Assembly (NCBI GenBank): GCA_018000995.1
Contig: JAGNIU010000009.1
Span: forward strand, 1 to 64,000
Source of the DNA: Bacteroidia bacterium
GTDB taxonomy: Bacteria; Bacteroidota; Bacteroidia; B-17B0; Aurantibacillaceae
Length of the DNA stretch: 64,000 nucleotides
Reading direction: 5' to 3'
Below are positions 49,723 through 58,445 of this stretch, in pieces (within the stretch, counting starts at the first letter, position 1; each line of letters begins with the position of its first letter). Made by a program: the position numbers and the translations under genes. Under the pieces are notes generated by a model. The model did not search any database. It worked only from the letters and a program-made list of their open reading frames with translations, and was not told where the DNA came from.

Positions 49723-50577
49723 ATGAAATTCAGATTATTCGCTTTAATGGCTTTTGGAGTTAACTTCATTTTTGGCCAAGTAACAATTACAAGTAACGTT
49801 CCTGCAAGTTTATCTTCAGGTTCAAATACCGATGTTGAAGTAAAAATCAACAAAGGCTCAATTGCTAATTTCGCGAAATACCAAATGGATGTTCCGGTTG
49901 GTGTTACTGTTACTGAAGTAGATTCTAAATCGGGTAACTTCACTTTCGAAAATAACCGTGCAAAAATTGTATGGGTATCAGTGCCGAGTGATGCTGAATT
50001 CACATTAAAATTTAAAGTAAATGTTTCTTCATCTGCTCCTGCTGAAGGTGCTGTGATTCAGAAATTTTATTTTTTAGAGAATGGCGCGAAAAAAGAAGTT
50101 GAAGCTGAACCATTAAATGTTCAGTTTGGCGGAAGTGCTAGTCCGAAAAATGTTTCAGGTACATCAACAACAAAAACAGAACCCGCAAAAACAACTCCGG
50201 CTGCTACAACTCCTGCAAAAACAGAACCTGTAAAAACGGAACCTGCTAAAACTACTCCTGCTGCTACAACTCCAGCTGCTACTACACCGGTTGCAACAAC
50301 TCCGGCTGTTACAACTCCTGCTGCTGCAAGTACATCAGCTGCAACTCCGGGATTAGTTTTCCGCGTACAATTAGCCTCTTCTCCAACTGAGCCTGTTAAA
50401 TCAAAATATGCTGCTTTAGGAAACATGGTAGAGATTTCGAAAGAAGACGGTGCTTACAAAGTACTTTACGGAAAATACAATACTAAAGAAGAAGGCTTAA
50501 AAGGTTTTGAAGAAGCTTCTGCTAAAGGTTTCAAAGGATTTTTAGTGAAATACCAAAACGGTGTTCGCGTTAAGTAA
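49723..50577 (+). CDS. Secreted protein with Thr/Pro/Ala linker and C-terminal SPOR-like domain
   Basis: 284 residues: signal peptide (LFALMAFGVNFIFG), a beta-sandwich-like domain about 18-135 (TITSNVPASLSSGSNTDVEV, AEFTLKFKVNVSSSAPAEG), a low-complexity Thr/Pro/Ala/Lys linker about 146-206 made of units such as AKTTPAATTP and KTEPVKTEP, and a SPOR-like domain about 207-284 (FRVQLASSPTEPVKSKYAAL, YKVLYGKYNTKEEGLKGFEE). SPOR domains bind denuded septal peptidoglycan, so a role at the cell wall or division site is likely. The linker is coded by an imperfect DNA tandem repeat (50160-50345), so its length may vary between strains. Stands 9 bases ahead of the small lipoprotein array. Confidence 0.82.
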   Translation: MKFRLFALMAFGVNFIFGQVTITSNVPASLSSGSNTDVEVKINKGSIANFAKYQMDVPVGVTVTEVDSKSGNFTFENNRAKIVWVSVPSDAEFTLKFKVNVSSSAPAEGAVIQKFYFLENGAKKEVEAEPLNVQFGGSASPKNVSGTSTTKTEPAKTTPAATTPAKTEPVKTEPAKTTPAATTPAATTPVATTPAVTTPAAASTSAATPGLVFRVQLASSPTEPVKSKYAALGNMVEISKEDGAYKVLYGKYNTKEEGLKGFEEASAKGFKGFLVKYQNGVRVK

Positions 50578-50586
50578 TTAGCAGAT

Positions 50587-50814
50587 ATGAAAAAATTAGC
50601 TTTTATAATTGTAGCAATTGTTTCTTTAAGTTCTTGTATGAAGAAAAAAGATTGGAATTGCTCTTGTGATGTAACCGGACTATCAAACAACGGAACATTT
50701 ACAAAAACCATTCAACAAGAAACTCAAAGCAATGCCAATACCGAGTGTACTAATTATGGCAAAGCTTTAATGGGTGGCAATGGCACTTATAAATGCAAAA
50801 TCACTGCTATTTAA
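50587..50814 (+). CDS. Small cysteine-patterned lipoprotein, paralogue 1
   Basis: 75 residues: lipoprotein signal with lipobox LSSC (Cys17 about), charged KKK linker and a mature domain of about 55 residues with four Cys in the pattern W-x-Cys-x-Cys-DVTG ... Cys-TNYGKAL ... YKC. No named family was recognised. First of five tandem paralogues (50587-51747) with gaps of 0 to 27 bases, 9 bases after the SPOR-like gene; probably one operon. The two Cys pairs could form disulfides outside the inner membrane. Confidence 0.8.
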   Translation: MKKLAFIIVAIVSLSSCMKKKDWNCSCDVTGLSNNGTFTKTIQQETQSNANTECTNYGKALMGGNGTYKCKITAI

Positions 50815-50819
50815 TTCTT

Positions 50820-51041
50820 TTGAGAAAAGCATTTCTTTTAATTACAACTATCGCATTCATTTCGTGCGCTAAAAAGCACGATTACAAATGCACTTGCGAT
50901 GTAACAGGACAATGGAGCGGACGTTATACTACTACCTATCATCAAACTGAAGGAGAAGCTGATATGTTTTGTAGAAATTATGGTGAAAGTATTGCCGATG
51001 GTTATGGTGATTCTGATTGCTTCATAGAAAAACAAAACTAG
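50820..51041 (+). CDS. Small cysteine-patterned lipoprotein, paralogue 2
   Basis: 73 residues from the TTG at 50820, which gives a proper lipoprotein signal (RKAFLLITTIAFISC). An ATG further up at 50793 would overlap paralogue 1 and add a poor leader (MQNHCYLIL), so TTG is preferred. The mature part has the same frame: DYKCTCDVTGQ, FCRNYGES and DCFIEK. The most diverged of the set in the middle (WSGRYTTTYHQTEGEADM). Begins 5 bases after the previous stop. Confidence 0.72.
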   Translation: MRKAFLLITTIAFISCAKKHDYKCTCDVTGQWSGRYTTTYHQTEGEADMFCRNYGESIADGYGDSDCFIEKQN

Positions 51042-51042
51042 T

Positions 51043-51267
51043 TTGAAGAAATTACTTTTAATATTGGTTGTACTCGGACTTTTCTCTTGCAAAAAGAAAA
51101 GAGATTGGATCTGCACTTGCGAAGTAACAGGAAATAATTTTGGCACCTTTACAAAAACTATTAATTACGAAACACAAAAGAACGCCACTGATCAATGTGG
51201 AGCGTACGGTAAAGAACTAATGGGCAGCGGCGGAAATTACAATTGCAGTATAAAAGGTGAAGATTAA
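51043..51267 (+). CDS. Small cysteine-patterned lipoprotein, paralogue 3
   Basis: 74 residues from TTG 51043, directly after the previous stop (51041). Lipobox LFSC after KKLLLILVVLG; mature part DWICTCEVTGNN, TFTKTINYETQKNAT, CGAYGKELMG and YNCSIKG. It is closest to paralogue 1 (shared GTFTKTI, YGK-LMG-GG-Y-C), so these two are probably the most recent duplicates. A non-ATG start here and in paralogue 2 suggests low or coupled translation. Confidence 0.75.
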   Translation: MKKLLLILVVLGLFSCKKKRDWICTCEVTGNNFGTFTKTINYETQKNATDQCGAYGKELMGSGGNYNCSIKGED

Positions 51268-51277
51268 TTTAAAAAGA

Positions 51278-51520
51278 ATGCAAAAAAAATTATTACATAA
51301 TCTTGCCCTATTATCTTTGATCCTAACTCCTATCATCCTATTCTCCTGTACAAAAAAATATGATTGGGAATGTACTTGTCAGATTTATCACGATACCATG
51401 AATGTTACTGAAGTCAAAGAAATAAAAGACGTAAGAAAACCGGATGCCGACCGCATTTGCGCCCAATTTGGTGAAGATGTTTCTCCTCCCGGCACAGTGC
51501 ATGAATGCAGACTAAAATAA
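51278..51520 (+). CDS. Small cysteine-patterned lipoprotein, paralogue 4
   Basis: 80 residues from ATG 51278 (an upstream in-frame GTG at 51257 overlaps paralogue 3 and is not needed). Lipoprotein signal LILTPIILFSC, mature part YDWECTCQIYHDT, KEIKDVRKPDADRICAQFGED and HECRLK. It keeps the Cys-x-Cys and the two later Cys but has an Arg/Asp-rich centre in place of the Thr/Asn-rich one. Confidence 0.75.
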   Translation: MQKKLLHNLALLSLILTPIILFSCTKKYDWECTCQIYHDTMNVTEVKEIKDVRKPDADRICAQFGEDVSPPGTVHECRLK

Positions 51521-51534
51521 TTCCATTGTTCAAC

Positions 51535-51747
51535 ATGAAACACATTTTCATAGCAGTATTTGTTCTTATTTTTATTTCTTGTAAAAAAGAAAAAGATTGG
51601 ACTTGCACTTGCGAAATTCATGGTACACCTGCAACAACCATCACCAAACAAGTTACCAGTAAATCAAAAAGCGATGCCAGTACACAGTGTACAGATTATG
51701 GTAGATCCCAAGCTGGTAGCACACATTACGAGTGTAGCGTAGAGTAG
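51535..51747 (+). CDS. Small cysteine-patterned lipoprotein, paralogue 5
   Basis: 70 residues from ATG 51535 (MKHIFIAVFVLIFISC); an upstream ATG at 51505 overlaps paralogue 4. Mature part DWTCTCEIHGTPATTIT, SDASTQCTDYGRSQAG and YECSVE keeps all four Cys. Its stop codon TAG (51745-51747) forms the first bases of a REP-like stem-loop, so the repeat abuts or supplies the end of the gene. Confidence 0.78.
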   Translation: MKHIFIAVFVLIFISCKKEKDWTCTCEIHGTPATTITKQVTSKSKSDASTQCTDYGRSQAGSTHYECSVE

Positions 51748-51865
51748 CTTCGGCTACGCTCAGCTACCACCTCCATTGAAAAAGCTTTATATAACTAAAC
51801 CGGTGGCTGAGCTTGTCGAAGCCACTTCCATGCGGCCCGGTGACTGAGCGGAGCCGAAGTCCCGG
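51745..51865. repeat. Second cluster of three REP-like stem-loops
   Basis: 51745-51766 (read on minus) has stem TAGC/GCTA around TGAGCGTAGCCGAA; 51803-51825 has GTGGC/GCCAC around TGAGCTTGTCGAA; 51837-51865 has the CCGG-GAC/GTC-CCGG stem around TGAGCGGAGCCGAA. The last is an exact reverse complement of 48208-48236 over 29 bases. The cluster fills the first part of the 300-base gap before groES; the rest (51866-51960) is GC-richer, with three TGTCA motifs, and holds the groES promoter. Confidence 0.75.
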
Positions 51866-51964
51866 AATCCCGAAACAGCACTTTTGTCAGCCATTTTCCC
51901 TCTCAAAACCCGCCTTGTCACCCCTAAACTGCTCCCGCCTGAAAAACTGTCATTTTTATGGTAA

Positions 51965-51980
51965 TGGCACGTTTTTAGCT
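51965..51980 (+). promoter_or_regulatory. Sigma-54-like promoter of groESL
   Basis: TGGCAC-GTTTTT-AGCT has the invariant GG-N10-GC spacing (51966-51967, 51978-51979) of -24/-12 promoters, with one mismatch (TAGC for TTGC). It lies about 68 bases before the groES ATG. TGTCA motifs occur upstream at about 51895, 51918 and 51948 and could be activator or enhancer half-sites. A TACCTTAG just downstream (51981-51988) is a weaker sigma-A-type alternative. No CIRCE element (TTAGCACTC-N9-GAGTGCTAA) is present. Confidence 0.5.
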
Positions 51981-52047
51981 TACCTTAGACGCCCCCCTGA
52001 AAAGGGCTAAAATTTAAATGTTAAACCTTAAATAAAAAGAAAGAAAG

Positions 52048-52338
52048 ATGGCAAAAGCAAGTACAAATGTAAATGTGAAGCCTTTAGCTGACCGAGTGTT
52101 AGTAGAGGCAGCAGAAGCAGAAACAAAAACAGCAGGTGGAATTATCATCCCTGATACTGCAAAAGAAAAACCAATGAGAGGCAAAATTATAGCTGCTGGT
52201 CCCGGTAAAAAAGATGAACCTACAACTGTAAAAGTTGGCGACACCGTTCTATACGGAAAATACGCAGGTACTGAGATTAACATTGATGGGAAAGAATATC
52301 TTATCATGAAAGAATCAGATATCTACGCGATCATTTAA
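52048..52338 (+). CDS. groES: Co-chaperonin GroES
   Basis: Heptameric lid of the GroEL folding chamber. 96 residues, the usual length. Motifs: [20 protein letters not shown] with the mobile loop ([19 protein letters not shown]), [26 protein letters not shown] and [14 protein letters not shown] at the end. First gene of the groESL operon; groEL follows after 125 bases that carry an inserted repeat. Confidence 0.97.
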   Translation: MAKASTNVNVKPLADRVLVEAAEAETKTAGGIIIPDTAKEKPMRGKIIAAGPGKKDEPTTVKVGDTVLYGKYAGTEINIDGKEYLIMKESDIYAII

Positions 52339-52345
52339 ATAATGT

Positions 52346-54098
<1,753 letters not shown>

Positions 54099-54108
54099 CC
54101 TTCTGCCT

Positions 54109-54231
54109 GTCATTCAGTTTCTGAATGACGCAAAAGGAGATGCTGATTAGCGCTTGCAGCGTTCAGCATGACATCGTAAGCCAAACGAATGCCGGTAGAG
54201 AACGGACGTCATGCTGACAAAGTCAGCATCT
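54109..54231. repeat. Nested inverted repeat downstream of groEL
   Basis: GTCATTCAG/CTGAATGAC (54109-54129, 3-base loop) is followed by an outer pair AGATGCTGA (54138-54146) with TCAGCATCT (54223-54231) and an inner pair TCAGCATGAC (54163-54172) with GTCATGCTGA (54208-54217). Same words (TGCTGA, GTCAT) recur in all arms. It is GC-richer than the genome around it and has no coding sense. It separates groEL from its terminator. Confidence 0.6.
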
Positions 54232-54262
54232 TTCGAACCCTATAGCTCTTAAGTATCAAACT

Positions 54263-54293
54263 AAACCCTACTCTAACGAGTGGGGTTTTTTGT
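54263..54293 (+). terminator. Rho-independent terminator of groESL
   Basis: AAACCCTACTC pairs with GAGTGGGGTTT (one G-U) around TAAC and ends in T6. Confidence 0.88.
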
Positions 54294-54332
54294 TTTAGAA
54301 ATTTTACTATATTTAATTACTAAAACCCATTT

Positions 54333-55502
54333 ATGAAAAAACTATTCCTCTCTCTTTTTACACTTTCTGCAATACTAGTGCAATCTCAAGAAAAAGATTA
54401 TTCCTTAGCGAAATCCGGTTATAGAGTTGGTGAAATTTATATATTCATTGGCTGCATACCAGTAGCAGAGTATTCTGTTATTGAGGAATGGAAATCCTAT
54501 TGGCAAAAAGGAAATGGTATAGAGGCTTGTGTTGACGAAGCAATTACGCGTGCTAGAAAGAAATACAGTAATGTTGACGGAATTATTTTTAAAGGCAAAA
54601 GTTGTGAAGAAGCTCAGTATATTAAATTTGTCGGGAAAGAACCTACTGGAGGAGGATTTAAAGGTGGTGACAAAGTAGTTCATAAAGATGGTCGACGTTT
54701 AGAGTACGGGGAGGTTGTTATAATAGATAATACAAAAAAAAGGGCGACCATTAAATATTTAGACGAATATGGCGATGAAAAAACTAATGATATATTGTTT
54801 GAAAAACTATCACATATTTCTAATGATGACTATCAAAAAAATATAGAGAAACAAAACGAAGAAATAGTAAAACACAAATTTACAAATGGGGAGAAAGTAA
54901 CTTGGGCCGATAACGGCAAACCCCGCTATGGTGAAGTATTATCATTGAACCCAGCTAAGCATGATGTCAAAATAAATTACTTAGACAAATTTGGTGATAC
55001 AAAAACTGAAACTCTTGACTTTTTAAAAGTAGAGAAAGCAGATGAAACAAAATACAAAGAGTTTAAATCTCAGGAAGCAATTGAAATAGAGAAACATAAA
55101 TTTACTACCGGTGAAACAGTAAGTTTCGTTGACGAAAAAGCGACAAAAGTTGGAGAGGTTACCGCCTTAAATGGTTCTAGCCATAAAGCTTCTGTTAAGT
55201 ATCTAACTATTTACGGGGATGAAAAAACAAGTGACATTCCTTATTTTGATCTTGAAAAAATTTCCAAAGATAAATTCAAAGAAGAAAACGAAAAATATCA
55301 AAAGGAGATTGCTAAGTATAAATTTAAAGCAGGAGATAAAGTAAATTGGAATAAAAAATCTGCATTTAAATCTGAAATTGTTTCGTGTGAGGTTGTTTCT
55401 TTAGATGATTTGGGACACAAAGCCGTTGTGAAATTCTCAGATAAAGAAGGAAAAGAAAAGCAAGAGAAAGCTGATTATTTAGATTTGACAAAAATTAATT
55501 GA
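54333..55502 (+). CDS. Exported protein with four tandem Tudor/SH3-like repeats
   Basis: 389 residues: signal peptide (LFTLSAILVQSQ), an N-terminal region about 20-105 with two or three Cys (GCIPVAEYS, EACVDEAITRAR, KGKSCEEAQ), then four repeats of about 74 residues starting near 108, 182, 255 and 330. Each repeat reads F-x-x-G-(D/E)-x-V-x-(W/H) ... GEV ... A-x-(I/V)-K-Y-L-D-x-(Y/F)-G-(D/E)-x-K, followed by a charged helix (NDDYQKNIEKQNEEIVKH). The strand pattern is that of small five-stranded SH3/Tudor/KOW barrels; the assignment is by eye. Function unknown. It has a -7-like TATATTTA at 54308-54315 and ends 7 bases before the NYN gene, so they share an mRNA. Confidence 0.75.
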   Translation: MKKLFLSLFTLSAILVQSQEKDYSLAKSGYRVGEIYIFIGCIPVAEYSVIEEWKSYWQKGNGIEACVDEAITRARKKYSNVDGIIFKGKSCEEAQYIKFVGKEPTGGGFKGGDKVVHKDGRRLEYGEVVIIDNTKKRATIKYLDEYGDEKTNDILFEKLSHISNDDYQKNIEKQNEEIVKHKFTNGEKVTWADNGKPRYGEVLSLNPAKHDVKINYLDKFGDTKTETLDFLKVEKADETKYKEFKSQEAIEIEKHKFTTGETVSFVDEKATKVGEVTALNGSSHKASVKYLTIYGDEKTSDIPYFDLEKISKDKFKEENEKYQKEIAKYKFKAGDKVNWNKKSAFKSEIVSCEVVSLDDLGHKAVVKFSDKEGKEKQEKADYLDLTKIN

Positions 55503-55509
55503 AATAAAC

Positions 55510-56304
55510 ATGGACAATAGAAAAATAGCAATACTTATTGACGGAGATAATGCAGATGGTAAATTAATCGATTTAATTTTAAATGAAGCAGCTAAATTTG
55601 GGCGAGCAACCATAAAACGAATCTATGCTGACTTTACAACTACCCAAATGAACGTTTGGAAAAACCAGCTTAATGCTTATGCAATTCGACCAATTCAAAA
55701 ATTTGCATATACAAAGGGTAAAAATTCAACTGACAGTGCTTTAATTATTGATGCAATGGATATTATGCATTCAAAACTCGTCGATGGCTTCTGTATTGTT
55801 TCAAGTGATAGTGATTACACTGGAATTGCCCACCGAATAAGGGAAGAAGGTCTATTTGTTATGGGAATTGGACAATCAAAAACTCCCGAAGCTTTTGTTA
55901 AAGCATGTGAGAATTTTACTTATACCGAAATTCTAAATACTAATCCAGTTGAGGCTATAAATTCGGAAATAAAACCTGTTGTCGAAAAATCAGATTCTAA
56001 AAAAGTGGTTAAAGAAACAACTGAAACTAAAATAAAAGCGAAAATTGAATTAACAAATTTAGTCACTAAAAAACCTATAGATGTTAACATGATCAATAAA
56101 GCGTTTGAAATGGTTTATAATGACATATCGGGATTAGCGCTAGCAAACAGATTTGCTGAAGCATTAAAAAAGGTCGACTCTTCTTTTGATATTCGTAATT
56201 ACGGACATAATTCTTTTAAGAAATTTCTGGAAGCTTTAAAGCCAAATTTTGAAATCGTATTTCATGATGACAAAAAAACAATTTCAGTTAAACGTGTAAA
56301 TTAA
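55510..56304 (+). CDS. NYN-domain putative RNase with C-terminal OST-HTH/LOTUS domain
   Basis: 264 residues. The NYN (PIN-like) nuclease domain is about 1-140 with its acidic residues: LIDGDN (Asp11, Asp13), KNSTDSALIIDAMDIM and SSDSDYTGIA. A charged linker (about 150-185) leads to an OST-HTH/LOTUS winged helix about 190-264 (INKAFEMVYNDISGLALANR, FDIRNYGHNSFKKFLEAL). Family knowledge: NYN-LOTUS proteins (YaeI/MARF1-like) are expected RNA-binding ribonucleases; bacterial members are little studied. Cytoplasmic, no signal peptide. It shares an operon with the exported repeat protein, an odd pairing by location. Intact acidic residues suggest an active enzyme. Confidence 0.87.
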   Translation: MDNRKIAILIDGDNADGKLIDLILNEAAKFGRATIKRIYADFTTTQMNVWKNQLNAYAIRPIQKFAYTKGKNSTDSALIIDAMDIMHSKLVDGFCIVSSDSDYTGIAHRIREEGLFVMGIGQSKTPEAFVKACENFTYTEILNTNPVEAINSEIKPVVEKSDSKKVVKETTETKIKAKIELTNLVTKKPIDVNMINKAFEMVYNDISGLALANRFAEALKKVDSSFDIRNYGHNSFKKFLEALKPNFEIVFHDDKKTISVKRVN

Positions 56305-56334
56305 ATAAATCCGTTAGCTCTGATTTGCTCCGCC

Positions 56335-56365
56335 TTGGCGAACCATATTTTTATTTGTACATTTA
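56335..56365 (+). promoter_or_regulatory. Promoter of the 121-residue lipoprotein gene
   Basis: TTG (56335-56337), 20 bases, TACATTTA (56358-56365), with TTTTTATTTG directly before the -7 box. It is the first of several near-identical promoters in 56-62 kb. Confidence 0.55.
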
Positions 56366-56370
56366 ATTAG

Positions 56371-56736
56371 ATGAAAAACCTAATCTTCTTTTTTCTCTTA
56401 ACTTCAATATGGGCTTGCAATACTCCCAAAAAAGAAAACCGTGATTTTCAATGGGCACAAATTGTTGGTAATACATATCTTGACACAGGAGGTGATACAG
56501 TCAATCGATTCGATACAAAAAACCGAAAGCAAGGTAAATGGATGGTATGGCGTGAAGGCGCTAACGAAAACAGTTCAACAAATATCAACTCACTTGAATC
56601 AGAAGGTTTTTATAAGAACGATAAAAAAGAAGGCTACTGGAAAAATTACACACTCTACGGTGAAATCACAGATTCTATTTTATACGTGAATGGAATTCAA
56701 CAAATAACGAACCCTAAAACATATACCGTAAATTAA
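56371..56736 (+). CDS. Small lipoprotein with MORN-like motifs
   Basis: 121 residues: lipoprotein signal with lipobox IWAC (Cys16 about) and CNTPKKEN after it. The mature part has two short motifs of the MORN/YwqK type (RKQGKWMVWREG and KKEGYWKNYTLYGE), in which Gly-x-Trp turns repeat. YwqK-like proteins occur widely in Bacteroidota envelopes; function unknown. Single gene with its own promoter 5 bases upstream of the ATG. Confidence 0.72.
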   Translation: MKNLIFFFLLTSIWACNTPKKENRDFQWAQIVGNTYLDTGGDTVNRFDTKNRKQGKWMVWREGANENSSTNINSLESEGFYKNDKKEGYWKNYTLYGEITDSILYVNGIQQITNPKTYTVN

Positions 56737-56758
56737 TTTCTACACCCGTTAGCGCGAA

Positions 56759-56789
56759 TTTGCAATCTGTGTTTTTATTTGTACATTTA
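56759..56789 (+). promoter_or_regulatory. Promoter of the T9SS type A protein gene
   Basis: TTTG (56759-56762), 19 bases, TACATTTA (56782-56789). The bases around both boxes (GCAATC after -33; TTTTTATTTG before -7) match the promoters at 60585 and 61671. Confidence 0.55.
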
Positions 56790-56808
56790 TTATAACTATT
56801 CCTCTTAT

Positions 56809-58398
56809 ATGAGAATATTTTTAACTTCCTTGTTTTTTCTTTTCTTTGTGAGTTTCTTACAAAGTCAAACTACATTTGAAAAATTATATTCCGACAGTAT
56901 CACTACTTCATTCTATTTTTCAGGTGGAAGTGGTAATATTGCTCACTTACCTGATTCAGGCTATATATATGTTAACAGCGCTTTTAAGGCCGGAAATAGT
57001 TGCATTCTAATGGGAAGATTAGATAAAACAGGCAATGTTCTGTGGTCCAAAAGCATTGATGATACAAAACATATTTTTTATCCAAAAGTTACTGTTTCAC
57101 CAACTAATCTTATCTATATTTCTTGTAGTTCTGTTGATCCGCTAACATCAAATTTTTGTTCTACAATTCTAAAATTTGATTTGGCGGGCAATTTAGTTTG
57201 GAGCAAAACATACGGAAGTTCAACAACCACACACCAAGTTGTGAACGTAATACCACATTCCAATTCTCTATTTCTTGCCGGGAATTCGTATTCTATTGGA
57301 GCTGGTAATGGTGACCTATTTATGCAAAGGACAGATACTAATGGAAATATTATTTGGGGTATAACTTATAACTCCAATGGTGATGAATCCTTAATATCCT
57401 CTAAAAAACTACTTAATAACGACATGTTGATATGCAGTAATACTGTAGATTCTAATGGCGAGTATTTAACTTTTTATAGAATTGATATAAATGGAAATGT
57501 GGTTTGGAATACCAGATTACGCGGTGCAAATTATGAACAAATAATTGGTCAAGGCTTGAATGAAGATGTTGAAGGAAATATTTTAGCAACAGGTTTTATT
57601 GATTCAATTCCGGGTGTTGGATTAGGTCTTTGGGATATTTTTGTTTTAAAATTATCACAAGCCGGTGTCTTTAAATGGGGGAAATTATATGGCGGTAATG
57701 AATATGATGAAGGATGGGGCATTTTCCCAAATAAAGATAAAGGCTATACAGTTATTGCGGAACCTGAAAGTTATGGAAGTATAAGTAGAATTGCCCTTTT
57801 TAAAATAGATAGTTTAGGCAATACTTCGTGGGCTAAACTTTATGGGAACCCATCTACAGGTGGATTTCCTAATCATACGCTTCAAAATAAAGATGGTGGT
57901 TACACTATTTACGCTACAAATGGTGATTATTCAGCCCTAGCACCAATGTATTTAATTAAATCTGATTCTTTAGGCAACACAACATGTCCTCATGTTTCGG
58001 TTAACCTACTATCAAATAATTTCAACCTTATCATGGACTCACCAAAAACACTTGGAACTTTAACTGGTACACTTTCTTATACACCACCCATTTTTTCTAA
58101 ATCACTTACTGTAAATGATTATTGCCCACCTTTATCCATTGAAAGGATTAACGAAAATATATATGATGTTTCAATTTACCCAAATCCTAACAACGGCTCT
58201 TTTATACTACAATCAAATTCTGAGAATAAAAATAATTTCTTGGTAATGTATAATCTAATAGGCCAAAAGATACACGAAGAAAAAATAGATAAAGGCACAA
58301 ATGTGATTCATACTGTTAATCTTCCTAAAGGTTTATACTACTACGCGATTCTTCAAAACAAAACTCAAATACAAACAGGGAAAATTGTTATTGAATAA
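56809..58398 (+). CDS. Secreted beta-propeller-like protein with T9SS type A sorting domain
   Basis: 529 residues from ATG 56809 (an in-frame TTG at 56779 lies within the promoter and is rejected). Signal peptide (LTSLFFLFFVSFLQSQ). About 30-400 contains repeated blades with G-D-x-D-G-N-x-x-W turns (DKTGNVLWSKS, DLAGNLVWSKTYG, DTNGNIIWGITY, DINGNVVWNTRL, SLGNTSWAKLYG), as in beta-propellers that carry Asp/Asn turns. The C-terminal ~80 residues are a type A sorting domain: SIYPNPNNGSFIL, NLIGQKIHEEKI and LPKGLYYYAILQ, with a final strand TGKIVIE. It should be exported by T9SS and anchored to the surface. Role unknown. Confidence 0.88.
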   Translation: MRIFLTSLFFLFFVSFLQSQTTFEKLYSDSITTSFYFSGGSGNIAHLPDSGYIYVNSAFKAGNSCILMGRLDKTGNVLWSKSIDDTKHIFYPKVTVSPTNLIYISCSSVDPLTSNFCSTILKFDLAGNLVWSKTYGSSTTTHQVVNVIPHSNSLFLAGNSYSIGAGNGDLFMQRTDTNGNIIWGITYNSNGDESLISSKKLLNNDMLICSNTVDSNGEYLTFYRIDINGNVVWNTRLRGANYEQIIGQGLNEDVEGNILATGFIDSIPGVGLGLWDIFVLKLSQAGVFKWGKLYGGNEYDEGWGIFPNKDKGYTVIAEPESYGSISRIALFKIDSLGNTSWAKLYGNPSTGGFPNHTLQNKDGGYTIYATNGDYSALAPMYLIKSDSLGNTTCPHVSVNLLSNNFNLIMDSPKTLGTLTGTLSYTPPIFSKSLTVNDYCPPLSIERINENIYDVSIYPNPNNGSFILQSNSENKNNFLVMYNLIGQKIHEEKIDKGTNVIHTVNLPKGLYYYAILQNKTQIQTGKIVIE

Positions 58399-58445
58399 GG
58401 AAAGCTATTTTTATTTGTAAATTTAACATTACTAAACCACATACC

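Noticed and set aside
50121-50426. 101-residue minus-strand frame over the SPOR-like gene
   Set aside because: Val/Ala/Gly repeats are the antisense reading of the Thr/Pro/Ala linker.
51813-52010. 65-residue plus-strand frame before groES
   Set aside because: Consists of translated REP-like stem-loops and the groES promoter region; no coding sense.
51866-52047. CIRCE (HrcA) operator before groES
   Set aside because: No TTAGCACTC-N9-GAGTGCTAA-like sequence on either strand.
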